NCBI GenBank assembly: GCA_002293315.1
Contig: DBCZ01000082.1
Span: 22,616 to 30,341 of the forward strand
From: Ruminococcaceae bacterium UBA945
GTDB lineage: Bacteria; Bacillota; Clostridia; Oscillospirales; Acutalibacteraceae
DNA length: 7,726 bases
Reading direction: 5' to 3'
Part shown: positions 1-5,918 of the stretch, piece by piece
How the letters are laid out: each line of letters starts with the position of its first letter
Position numbering within the stretch: the stretch's first letter is position 1
Program-made: the position numbers and the translations under genes
Notes under the pieces: generated by a model
What the model saw: the letters and a program-made list of their open reading frames with translations, nothing else
What the model was told of the DNA's origin: nothing
Databases searched by the model: none

Positions 1-60
1 AGCGACGCACAACGTGAGCGTAGCGACGCACAACGTGAGCGTAGCGACGCACAATGTGCA
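1..60. repeat. 21-bp tandem repeat, about 2.5 copies
   Basis: Two identical 21-bp units (1-21 and 22-42) are followed by a third copy that matches for its first 12 bases (43-54) and then decays. Each junction holds a small inverted repeat, GCGT-AGCG-ACGC (18-29 for the first). The array starts at the window edge, so it may extend further left. Because 21 is a multiple of three, the plus-strand frame starting at base 1 reads as a seven-residue repeat (S-D-A-Q-R-E-R) and stops at 88-90, so the tail of an upstream repeat-containing gene cannot be ruled out. I favour a non-coding intergenic repeat because the sequence turns into a promoter within 40 bases. Confidence 0.85.
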
Positions 61-98
61 GCGCAGCACCGTATGCAAGGGAAAATTTGAAAAATGTG

Positions 99-127
99 TT
101 GACAACTCTTTTATGCTATGCTAAACT
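99..127 (+). promoter_or_regulatory. Sigma-70-type promoter of the T-box/trpB unit
   Basis: A perfect -35 TTGACA (99-104) is followed by a 17-base spacer and a -10 TAAACT (122-127). Transcription would start near 134, just upstream of stem I of the T-box leader. The optimal spacing and consensus -35 suggest strong constitutive initiation, with control exerted afterwards by the riboswitch. Confidence 0.8.
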
Positions 128-149
128 ATCACAAACAATAAATAAACCG

Positions 150-411
150 ATGATTGAGAGTGAGTAATTGCTTTTGGAACATCAAAGAGAGCCGCAGGCG
201 GTGAGATTGCGGTATGGGAAGAAGCAACGAATGGGCTCATGAGGGCAGGGGGAACGGCGATTTTCGCGTAGTACCTTCTGACGGGAACTCGCCCCGTTAT
301 AAGCGGAGAGCGTATGCTTGTACGTGCGAAAGTGGGCTTTCGAGCCAATTTGGGTGGTACCGCAGGAGTAATATAACTCTTGTCCCTTGTAGGAGGGGCA
401 AGAGTTTTTTT
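150..411 (+). promoter_or_regulatory. T-box riboswitch, tryptophan-specific (UGG specifier)
   Basis: This leader carries the hallmarks of a transcriptional T-box that binds uncharged tRNA. Stem I spans roughly 154-240. Its lower loop has AGTGA (159-163) facing GAA (229-231), the usual loop-E arrangement, closed above by TTGC (168-171) with GCAA (224-227). Directly after GAA comes TGG (232-234), the specifier codon for tryptophan, followed by a purine. The distal part (about 184-213) resembles the conserved AG-bulge and apical loop. A hairpin CGAAAG/CTTTCG (327-342) fits stem III. The T-box core lies at 352-365. The antiterminator pairs GGG 352-354 with CCC 384-386 and 362-369 with 376-383, leaving the seven-base bulge TGGTACC (355-361) that contacts the tRNA 3' end. 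Bases 376-386 are shared with the terminator, so the two folds exclude each other. The specifier agrees with the downstream trpB-like gene. Specificity is read from sequence, not tested. Confidence 0.95.
375..411 (+). terminator. Intrinsic terminator of the T-box leader
   Basis: A 12-bp stem pairs 375-386 with 395-406 (one G-U pair) around an eight-base loop (387-394) and runs into a seven-T tract (405-411). Its 5' arm is also the 3' arm of the antiterminator. Charged tRNA-Trp should leave this hairpin formed and stop transcription before trpB; uncharged tRNA should prevent it. Confidence 0.93.
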
Positions 412-443
412 ATTGTTTTCTCGCCCCAAAACCGAGAGAATAG

Positions 444-450
444 AAAGGAG
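444..450 (+). promoter_or_regulatory. Ribosome binding site fixing the trpB start
   Basis: AAAGGAG lies seven bases before the ATG at 458. The frame is open upstream to an ATG at 380, but that ATG lies inside the leader's terminator stem and has no suitable site, so 458 is the real start. Confidence 0.85.
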
Positions 451-457
451 CAACAAA

Positions 458-1843
458 ATGGCACAGAAAAACATTCCGTACAAAATTTATCTTGAAGAAA
501 GCGAGATGCCCAAGGTTTGGTATAATCTGCGCGCCGACATGAAGGAGCAGCACGCACCTATGCTGAACCCCGCGACGGGCGAGCCGATGCAGCTGGAGCA
601 GCTTTACCCAATCTTCTGTGAGGAGCTTGCAGCACAGGAGCTTGACACGACAACGCGCTACATTGACATTCCAGAGGAGATACAGAACTTTTATAAGATG
701 TATCGCCCCTCACCGCTTGTCAGAGCATATTGCCTTGAAAAAGCGCTCGGCACGCCCGCGAAAATCTATTACAAGTTTGAGGGCACGAACACCTCCGGCT
801 CTCACAAACTCAATTCCGCCGCGGCGCAGATTTATTACGCGAAGAAGCAGGGCATAACCAGCGTTACGACCGAAACGGGCGCAGGGCAATGGGGTACGGC
901 GCTTGCGATGGCATGTGTGTTCTTCGGCATGGATTTGCAGGTTTTCATGGTGAAAAGCTCATCGGAGCAGAAGCCGTATCGCAAGGCTGTGATGGAGACC
1001 TACGGCGCAAATGTAACGCCGTCTCCGTCTGAGACAACTGAGGTAGGAAAGAAGATTCTCGCGGAGAATCCCGGCACGGGCGGAAGCCTCGGCTGCGCGA
1101 TTTCCGAGGCGATTGAGGTCGCGGTGCACACTGATAACTGCCGCTATGTTCTCGGCAGCGTGCTTGATCATGTTCTGCTTCACCAGAGCATAATCGGGCT
1201 GGAGACTAAAATAGCGCTTGATAAATATGAGATTTATCCGGATGTCGTGATTGGCTGCGCGGGCGGCGGCTCGAACCTCGGCGGGCTTATCGGGCCGTAT
1301 ATGAAAGATAGGCTTGACGGCAAAAACGCGCCGTATTTCATAGCAGTTGAGCCGGCTTCATGCCCGTCTCTGACGCGCGGCAGGTATGCCTATGACTTCG
1401 GCGACACAGGGAATATAACACCTCTGCTGAAGATGTACACGCTCGGCGCCGGATTCATGCCTTCACCGAATCACGCGGGCGGCCTGCGCTTCCACGGCAT
1501 GAGCCCGGTTCTATCGAAGCTTTATCACGACGGCTACATCGACGAGGCGCGCTCCGTAGAGCAGTCGAAGGTCTTCGACGCCGCGACGATGTTTGCCAGA
1601 ACAGAGGGTACTTTGCCCGCGCCGGAAAGCGCCCATGCCATTTGGGCGGCGATTGAGGAGGCGAAGAAGTGCAAGGAAACAGGTGAGGAGAAGACGATCC
1701 TGTTCGGCCTCACGGGAACGGGCTATTTTGATTTATCGGCCTATCAGAGCTACAACGCAGGCACGATGAGCGATTATATCCCGACCGATGAAGACTTGCA
1801 AAAGGGCTTTGACTCGCTCCCGAAGATTCCGGGGGTGCAGTGA
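458..1843 (+). CDS. trpB: TrpB2-type tryptophan synthase beta chain (TrpB-like)
   Basis: Pyridoxal-phosphate enzyme of 461 residues that condenses indole with L-serine (in some homologues O-phosphoserine) to give tryptophan in the cytosol. The PLP lysine is K117 in GSHKLNSA. The indole-site motif ETGAGQWG starts at E139, the position of the catalytic glutamate, with W145 where classical TrpB has histidine. The phosphate-binding loop is GCAGGGSN (266-273), and EGTLPAPESAHA (383-394) is typical of the family. The extended N-terminus and the length above the roughly 400 residues of classical TrpB1 place it in the TrpB2 branch, which usually works without the TrpA alpha subunit. No trpA or other trp gene lies next to it, and a terminator follows at once, so it is a single-gene unit. 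The T-box with a UGG specifier upstream points to induction by tryptophan starvation. I infer indole salvage rather than the last step of a full pathway. Serine as co-substrate is taken from the family, not shown here. Confidence 0.95.
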   Translation: MAQKNIPYKIYLEESEMPKVWYNLRADMKEQHAPMLNPATGEPMQLEQLYPIFCEELAAQELDTTTRYIDIPEEIQNFYKMYRPSPLVRAYCLEKALGTPAKIYYKFEGTNTSGSHKLNSAAAQIYYAKKQGITSVTTETGAGQWGTALAMACVFFGMDLQVFMVKSSSEQKPYRKAVMETYGANVTPSPSETTEVGKKILAENPGTGGSLGCAISEAIEVAVHTDNCRYVLGSVLDHVLLHQSIIGLETKIALDKYEIYPDVVIGCAGGGSNLGGLIGPYMKDRLDGKNAPYFIAVEPASCPSLTRGRYAYDFGDTGNITPLLKMYTLGAGFMPSPNHAGGLRFHGMSPVLSKLYHDGYIDEARSVEQSKVFDAATMFARTEGTLPAPESAHAIWAAIEEAKKCKETGEEKTILFGLTGTGYFDLSAYQSYNAGTMSDYIPTDEDLQKGFDSLPKIPGVQ

Positions 1844-1865
1844 GGAACAGCTCGGAAAACAGCAT

Positions 1866-1906
1866 AAAAATAACCGGCAGGCGTGATGCTTGCCGGTTAT
1901 TTTTTT
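1866..1906. terminator. Bidirectional terminator between trpB and the XRE gene
   Basis: A 13-bp stem pairs 1870-1882 with 1888-1900 (one G-U pair) around loop GTGAT, extended by A and T runs on both sides. On the plus strand it ends in a T tract (1900-1906) and closes trpB. Read from the minus strand it also ends in T-rich sequence, directly after the stop codon (1899-1897) of the convergent small regulator gene, so the stem arm overlaps that gene's last codons. Confidence 0.92.
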
Positions 1907-2099
1907 AGACCCAAAATGAAATCTGCGGAGATATTATAGTATCTGCAAAGTGTCACAAGATGGCGAATAGGCATTTCGTTTGGCGCCGTTCATAACGTGC
2001 ATACATGGTTTGAGATGTGCCGAGAATTTTTGCGATTTGCTCTTGAGTGAGGTCATTGTCTTCACGCAGGTCACGAAGCCTGTCAATGAAATCTTTCAT
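1897..2099 (-). pseudogene. Small XRE/Cro-type HTH regulator, frameshifted
   Basis: From the ATG at 2099 the frame reads 48 residues to a TGA at 1955-1953. The first 38 form a clear Cro/C1-type helix-turn-helix: MKDFIDRLRDLRED, then LTQEQIAKILGTSQTMYARYER (residues 17-38). After YER (codon 1988-1986) the frame turns to nonsense. The next frame, from 1986, continues the family pattern with NEMPIRHLVTLCRYYNISAD and ends FILGLKK at a TAA (1899-1897). Restoring one base near 1982-1988, for example a third G, would give a 67-residue protein, the usual size of these single-domain regulators. No slippery heptamer is visible, so programmed frameshifting is unlikely. It is either a recent pseudogene or an assembly or sequencing error. 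The start codon lacks a well-spaced Shine-Dalgarno; the nearest, GGGAAGAG, is too far away. Its targets are unknown. Confidence 0.82.
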
Positions 2100-2128
2100 A
2101 TATTATTTTGCTCTTCCCATAGAATTAG

Positions 2129-2158
2129 TTGACTATAAGATAGCGTAATAAACATAAT
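2129..2158 (+). promoter_or_regulatory. Possible plus-strand promoter in the intergenic region
   Basis: TTGACT (2129-2134) and CATAAT (2153-2158) each match five of six consensus positions, with an 18-base spacer. No credible gene lies downstream on this strand before the hairpin at 2221-2248, so any transcript would be a short RNA of about 85 bases. The region is AT-rich and a chance match is quite possible. Confidence 0.35.
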
Positions 2159-2220
2159 GTACTTAATAATTTGCAGTGCTGAGGGAAATATAGTAATGCG
2201 TTATGCAGGCATGGAGATAG

Positions 2221-2250
2221 AAAAAGGAGAGCAACCGCTCTCCTTTTTTA
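2221..2250. terminator. Bidirectional terminator after thiN
   Basis: A perfect 12-bp stem (2221-2232 with 2237-2248) closes a four-base loop AACC. A runs flank one side and T runs the other, so it works in both directions. On the minus strand it lies about 12 bases beyond the thiN stop codon and should end the lipoprotein-thiN transcript. On the plus strand it would end any transcript from the candidate promoter at 2129. Confidence 0.9.
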
Positions 2251-2259
2251 TGCTTTAAC

Positions 2260-2880
2260 TCAAACACAGGCCGGATAAATGATAATCAACGTGCCGTTTT
2301 CGACTGATATTTCACTCTTTCTGCCCAAGAACTCATTGCTTACGCCGAGGGGGCAGATGCTTGTGAGTGTGGCGTTTTCAAGAGGGTATTTCAAGCCGCG
2401 CTCGTATACGCCTGTTGAAGTATCCGTGTGCGAGAAGACTGATACCGTTCCGCTTGCGTTTTCGGGGAAAAGCATATTGCAGTTACATATCGCCGTAATG
2501 ACGTCATCCCGCCCGAAAAGGAAACCCTGTGCGTTTTGCCCGGCAAGCCACGCGAGGCACTGAATATTCGCGAGGGTGTGGTCAAAACGCCCGCCGGTAC
2601 CGCCGTAGATGTGGAAGGTTTGAAAACCAAGGCGTAAGCCCTTCTTGATGGCGGCGGACATATCGGTGTCGTCTTTCTCTTTGGGCAATCTGATCATATC
2701 AATGCCGCTTGGAGGATTCGGGAGTGAGTCAAAATCGCCGATGAGCAAATCAGGCATCACACCGCAGCTTTTGGCATATGAGTAACCGCCATCGGCCGCT
2801 ATCACAAAATCATGCGGGGATAATTCCGGCGAAGCGTTGAAAGGCTCTCCCGCACCGAAAATATAGCAAATTGGCTTCAT
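2260..2880 (-). CDS. thiN: Thiamine pyrophosphokinase
   Basis: Cytosolic enzyme that transfers pyrophosphate from ATP to thiamine to make the cofactor thiamine pyrophosphate in one step, typical of organisms that import thiamine. The 206-residue length is normal for the family. The N-terminal catalytic domain (about 1-125) shows ADGG (29-32), GDFDS (48-52), KDDTD (69-73) and GGTGGRFDHTLAN (93-105), the metal-, nucleotide- and substrate-binding motifs. The C-terminal part (about 135-206) is the beta-rich thiamine-binding domain. The gene starts 8 bp after the stop codon of the upstream lipoprotein gene, so the two are very probably co-transcribed. No good Shine-Dalgarno precedes the ATG (the gap reads TCAGCCAT), so translation may depend on coupling to the upstream gene. 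No TPP riboswitch is visible. The role of the shared operon is not evident. Confidence 0.93.
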   Translation of the reverse strand: MKPICYIFGAGEPFNASPELSPHDFVIAADGGYSYAKSCGVMPDLLIGDFDSLPNPPSGIDMIRLPKEKDDTDMSAAIKKGLRLGFQTFHIYGGTGGRFDHTLANIQCLAWLAGQNAQGFLFGRDDVITAICNCNMLFPENASGTVSVFSHTDTSTGVYERGLKYPLENATLTSICPLGVSNEFLGRKSEISVENGTLIIIYPACV

Positions 2881-2888
2881 ATGGCTGA

Positions 2889-4067
2889 TTATTCAAAAGT
2901 GACCGTGGTGCGGAGGAAATCCAGCACCTTGCTTGTTATAACGGCCTGCTTGAGGTAGGGCGCTCCATAGCGCTCTTCATATTGAGCATAATCCGCAGAG
3001 CCGAGGTTCTCCTCGAAGTATGTGGCCACGTCCTCATCAGAGGCGGTGATATTTTCCTTCTCGGCTATCGCCTGAATAACCAGAATATCATGCGCTCCCT
3101 TTTCTATGGATTCCGCGTTTGTTTCAAGCAAAGCCTCAATATCGGCTGAACCGCCGTAGGTTGCGAGGAACTGCTCAAACTCCATGCCGTAATACTCGGC
3201 ATATTCTCTCTGCACGTTCACATATATGTCCTGATGCAGCTTTAAGAGTTCTTCAGGAACGGATTTAACCTCCGTTATTGTGGCGAAATTATCGTTGATA
3301 TATGAGTTTATCGCGTCGTTGCGCAGCTGCTCGGACACGCCTTCTTTCATCTCGGTGATGCTGCTCCAGCCCTCCGCGGTGAAATTGTTCAGAACAAAAG
3401 AGTCAGTCAGTTCAGGCGTTGTCTCCTCGGAGATATAGTTTATCGTTGTCACGAAAACCGCATCCTTGCCGTTGAGGTGATCCTGCCCGTAATCCTCTGG
3501 GAAGGTGACGTTTACGTCAAAGGTTTCGCCGGGCATGTGGCCGATAAGCTGCTCGAGGAAATTGTCGATATAGCTTGTTACGCCGATTGTAACCTCCGTG
3601 CCGCTTCCGCCGGTGCTCCCGCCGTCAAATTCCACACCGTCAACGCTGCCGACATAGTCGATATTCACGGTGTCTCCGTCTGCCACGGCTCTGTCCGTAA
3701 TCTGCTCTGTGGTGCTGAACTCGGCAATGCGATTGTCAATTTCAGACTGCAGAGCGGCGTCTGTCACTTCAGATGACGTCTTGGGGATAACCATGTTTTT
3801 GTAATCAAGCACAGTGACGTAATCAAGCGCGATTATTCCGGTGTAAAAGCCGTTTTCATCAATGCCCGTGCTGTAATACTGCGGCGGGACGGCGTTTTCG
3901 GTGCCGCTTGAGGGGCTCTCGGGATCTTCGGTGCTTTCTACACTTCCTGTGCTTTCCAAAGCGCTTGAAGATGCGGCAGAGCTGGTTTCTGCTGTTGTGC
4001 ACGCGGCGAAAGACGCCACCATCAAGAGCGCCAAAAGAACGCTTACGGCTGATTTAATAAATCTCAT
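2889..4067 (-). CDS. Secreted trigger-factor-like lipoprotein, FKBP-type prolyl isomerase
   Basis: Protein of 392 residues predicted to be anchored outside the membrane, where it would help exported proteins fold. Residues 1-23 are a lipoprotein signal peptide: positive start MRFIK, hydrophobic core, lipobox FAAC with C23 as the lipidated cysteine. A Ser/Thr/Glu-rich linker (24-60) follows. The FKBP domain spans about 128-212. It keeps the positions that line the FKBP pocket: Y138, F147-D148, Y166-I167, F170, Y193 and F205. FPEDYG and LNGKDAVF are as in trigger factor. From about 217 (PELTDSFV) to the end it matches the trigger-factor C-terminal chaperone region, rich in helices. The ribosome-binding N-terminal domain of cytosolic trigger factor is absent, so a role like PrsA is more likely. 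The start at 4067 is chosen because AGGAG lies seven bases before it; the upstream ATGs in frame are badly spaced or lie in the promoter. Confidence 0.9.
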   Translation of the reverse strand: MRFIKSAVSVLLALLMVASFAACTTAETSSAASSSALESTGSVESTEDPESPSSGTENAVPPQYYSTGIDENGFYTGIIALDYVTVLDYKNMVIPKTSSEVTDAALQSEIDNRIAEFSTTEQITDRAVADGDTVNIDYVGSVDGVEFDGGSTGGSGTEVTIGVTSYIDNFLEQLIGHMPGETFDVNVTFPEDYGQDHLNGKDAVFVTTINYISEETTPELTDSFVLNNFTAEGWSSITEMKEGVSEQLRNDAINSYINDNFATITEVKSVPEELLKLHQDIYVNVQREYAEYYGMEFEQFLATYGGSADIEALLETNAESIEKGAHDILVIQAIAEKENITASDEDVATYFEENLGSADYAQYEERYGAPYLKQAVITSKVLDFLRTTVTFE

Positions 4068-4074
4068 TTTCATT

Positions 4075-4079
4075 CTCCT
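4075..4079 (-). promoter_or_regulatory. Ribosome binding site of the lipoprotein gene
   Basis: On the minus strand AGGAG precedes ATG-AAA-ATG. Only the second ATG (4067) is correctly spaced, at seven bases; the first is one base away. This fixes the start at MRFIK. Confidence 0.8.
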
Positions 4080-4107
4080 AATCATTATCCTGTCTTTATT
4101 CCAACAC

Positions 4108-4136
4108 ATTATACACTATATTTACTGAAAAGTCTC
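4108..4136 (-). promoter_or_regulatory. Promoter of the lipoprotein-thiN operon
   Basis: On the minus strand a perfect -10 TATAAT (4113-4108) has a 17-base spacer to a weak -35 GAGACT (4136-4131). Transcription would start near 4101 and give a leader of about 34 bases. The weak -35 leaves room for an activator; a direct repeat lies about 30 bp upstream. Confidence 0.7.
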
Positions 4137-4167
4137 TTAAAAGATAATAATGCCCGCGAGTGTCACT

Positions 4168-4186
4168 TCTGTGAAGCGTCTGTGAA
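4168..4186. promoter_or_regulatory. 11-bp-period direct repeat, candidate response-regulator site
   Basis: TCTGTGAA occurs twice, at 4168-4175 and 4179-4186, an exact 11-base period. Tandem half-sites one helical turn apart are the usual binding pattern of OmpR/PhoB-type regulators. The repeat lies between the two divergent promoters, about 30-40 bp from each, so it could act on either operon. No such regulator is encoded in the window. Confidence 0.45.
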
Positions 4187-4222
4187 TATGCGAAGAATTT
4201 TATCAAGTGCGGAAAAATTCAT

Positions 4223-4260
4223 GTTTCCTTAATAAATATTTATGCTATAACTGCTACAAT
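4223..4260 (+). promoter_or_regulatory. Promoter region of the export operon, two overlapping -10 boxes
   Basis: Two extended -10 elements lie nine bases apart: TGC-TATAAC (box 4246-4251) and TGC-TACAAT (box 4255-4260). Neither has a good -35 at 17 bases (GTTTCC at 4223 and ATAAAT at 4232), as expected for extended -10 promoters or for promoters needing an activator. A palindrome GCTAC-AAT-GTAGC (4253-4265) covers the second -10 and could be an operator. Confidence 0.55.
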
Positions 4261-4299
4261 GTAGCGTAGACGCGAAAAAGTTGGTGTTTGGAGGAAAAA

Positions 4300-5916
4300 A
4301 TGGAGAACCAGGTGAAGGAAAAGAAACGCATTAAGAAGTGGCCGATTGTACTCGCCGTGATTTTACTGCTTATAGCGGCAGCCGTGATTTTCATGCTGAC
4401 ACGTCCGGCTCAGCCGGCGGGAAATATCATAACGCTTCCGGTTGAGAGAGGCTCAATCAGCACTAATGTTGTCGGCACGGGAAATCTGGAGAATTTGGAG
4501 GCCGAGAAGAGCGAAACCTATGCGGCGCTTGAATATGATGAAATTCTTGTGGAAATCGGCGACGCCGTGAAGCCGGGCGATGTGATAGCCGCGGTGAACG
4601 GGAAATCCGTTACAGACAGAATAGCCGCCGTGCAGCAGGAAATTGATTCGCTAGATGCGGCGATTAACGCCTCAAGCAGCGGCTTCACCGAAAAAGCAGT
4701 CAGCTCATATGTCGAGGGCCGCATAAAGAAAATTTACGCAGCGGAGGGAGATGACGTCAAGGCAATCATGGCAGAGCAAAGCGCCTTGCTGGTTATCTCC
4801 ATGAACGGCGAAATGGCAGTGGATTTTGAAAGCAGTGAGGTTTTGCAGCCCGAGGATTACGTCGAGGTAGTCACGGCAGACGGCACAGTCAAAGACGGCG
4901 AAATTGTCGCCGCTAAGGCAGGGAATTTCACCGCCACCTTTGATGATTATGAGGTTACCGAGAACGAGAGCGTGACCGTGAGAAAATCCGACGACACGGT
5001 TCTGGGCGTGGGCGAGGCATATATCTATGAGCCGATTGAAATCACGGCGGTTGAGGGCAGAGTTGATGAAATCTACGTCGATGTTGAGGACTACATCTAC
5101 AGCGGCAGCTCGCTTCTCTACCTCACGGAAATTCCGAACAGCGGCGATTATAACGAGCTGACGGAGAACAGAAGCAAGCTTACCGAAGAGCTGAATTATC
5201 TCATCAGGCTTTCGGAATCGAATGAACTCACCGCCGATTTTGACGGCGAAATTGCCTCGATAAATATAGCGGAGAAAGATGAAACAGTTCAGCAGACGGC
5301 GAAGAGCAATACTTCAGCTGTTTCGGCGGACAATGAGAATAAAATAACCGGGCTGACTTATTTTCCGCCCGCGAAGATGCGGCTCGCGATAAACATTGAC
5401 GAGCTGGATATTCTGAATGTATCTCTCGGGCAGCAGGCTGCGATAGCGTTTGATGCCATTGAGGGCAAGGAGTATGAGGGAACTATCTCAGAGCTTGATA
5501 AAAGCGGCACGGTGACAAACGGCGGGGCGAAATACCGCGCCGTGATTGAGCTGGATAAAACCGAGGAAATGCGCGCAGGCATGAACGCAACCGCGACGAT
5601 TACGATTGAGGAGCGCGAGAATGTGCTGCTTATACCGATAATCGCCATAGTGGAGCATGATAACAGCGCGTACGTCTATACCGAGACAAACGCTGACGGA
5701 GCGCTCGCAGGTGAGCGTGAAATAACCACAGGGCTTTCAGACGGCGAAAATGTGGAGATAACTGACGGGCTTTCAGAAGGTGACGTGATTTATTATATGG
5801 GAGAGGACACAGGCTTCTTCGGAAACTTCCCAATGGGCGCAGGCGCGTTCAGGCGGGCCAACGCGGGCACAATGGTAACCGTGATGACCGATGATACCGC
5901 GGGTAACGAGGAATGA
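4300..5916 (+). CDS. Membrane-fusion (HlyD/MacA-like) adaptor of an ABC exporter
   Basis: Protein of 538 residues with a basic start, one membrane anchor (about 14-33) and a large extracellular part. It should form the periplasm-like adaptor that works with the two ABC genes that follow. The N-terminal barrel-sandwich half lies at about 44-100 (VERGSISTNVVGTGNLE, then GDAVKPGDVIAAVNG). Short helical segments at about 104-124 and 284-306 would form the hairpin. The returning half is near 309-325 (LTADFDGEIASINIAEKDE). A beta-barrel follows (about 355-438), then the membrane-proximal domain (about 440-500) and a Gly/Phe/Met-rich tail. Between the two helices sits a large insertion carrying a repeated motif, VEGRIKKIYAAEGDDV (138-153) and VEGRVDEIYVDVEDYI (251-266), so it is longer than usual. 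The start at 4300 has GGAGG (4290-4294) five bases upstream; an in-frame TTG at 4288 overlaps that site and is rejected. The substrate is unknown. Confidence 0.88.
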   Translation: MENQVKEKKRIKKWPIVLAVILLLIAAAVIFMLTRPAQPAGNIITLPVERGSISTNVVGTGNLENLEAEKSETYAALEYDEILVEIGDAVKPGDVIAAVNGKSVTDRIAAVQQEIDSLDAAINASSSGFTEKAVSSYVEGRIKKIYAAEGDDVKAIMAEQSALLVISMNGEMAVDFESSEVLQPEDYVEVVTADGTVKDGEIVAAKAGNFTATFDDYEVTENESVTVRKSDDTVLGVGEAYIYEPIEITAVEGRVDEIYVDVEDYIYSGSSLLYLTEIPNSGDYNELTENRSKLTEELNYLIRLSESNELTADFDGEIASINIAEKDETVQQTAKSNTSAVSADNENKITGLTYFPPAKMRLAINIDELDILNVSLGQQAAIAFDAIEGKEYEGTISELDKSGTVTNGGAKYRAVIELDKTEEMRAGMNATATITIEERENVLLIPIIAIVEHDNSAYVYTETNADGALAGEREITTGLSDGENVEITDGLSEGDVIYYMGEDTGFFGNFPMGAGAFRRANAGTMVTVMTDDTAGNEE

Positions 5917-5918
5917 GC

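Noticed and set aside
1..60. CRISPR array
   Set aside because: The 21-bp units abut each other with no spacers, so this is a simple tandem repeat.
380..457. Upstream 26-codon extension of the trpB frame
   Set aside because: It starts inside the T-box terminator stem, has no ribosome binding site, and its residues do not resemble the family; the ATG at 458 has a well-placed AAAGGAG.
2196..2258. 20-codon plus-strand frame after GAGGGA
   Set aside because: It runs through the bidirectional terminator hairpin and its residues show no recognisable pattern; the Shine-Dalgarno match is weak and badly spaced.
2260..2888. TPP riboswitch controlling thiN
   Set aside because: The gene starts 8 bp after another coding region, and the operon leader near 4068-4101 is far too short for a TPP aptamer.
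3901..4128. Plus-strand 75-residue frame with a hydrophobic end
   Set aside because: It is a shadow of the lipoprotein signal peptide and linker on the other strand, with no ribosome binding site of its own.
4161..4176. Inverted repeat TCAC-TTCT-GTGA as an operator
   Set aside because: The arms are only four bases and overlap the better-supported 11-bp direct repeat, so it may well be a chance match.
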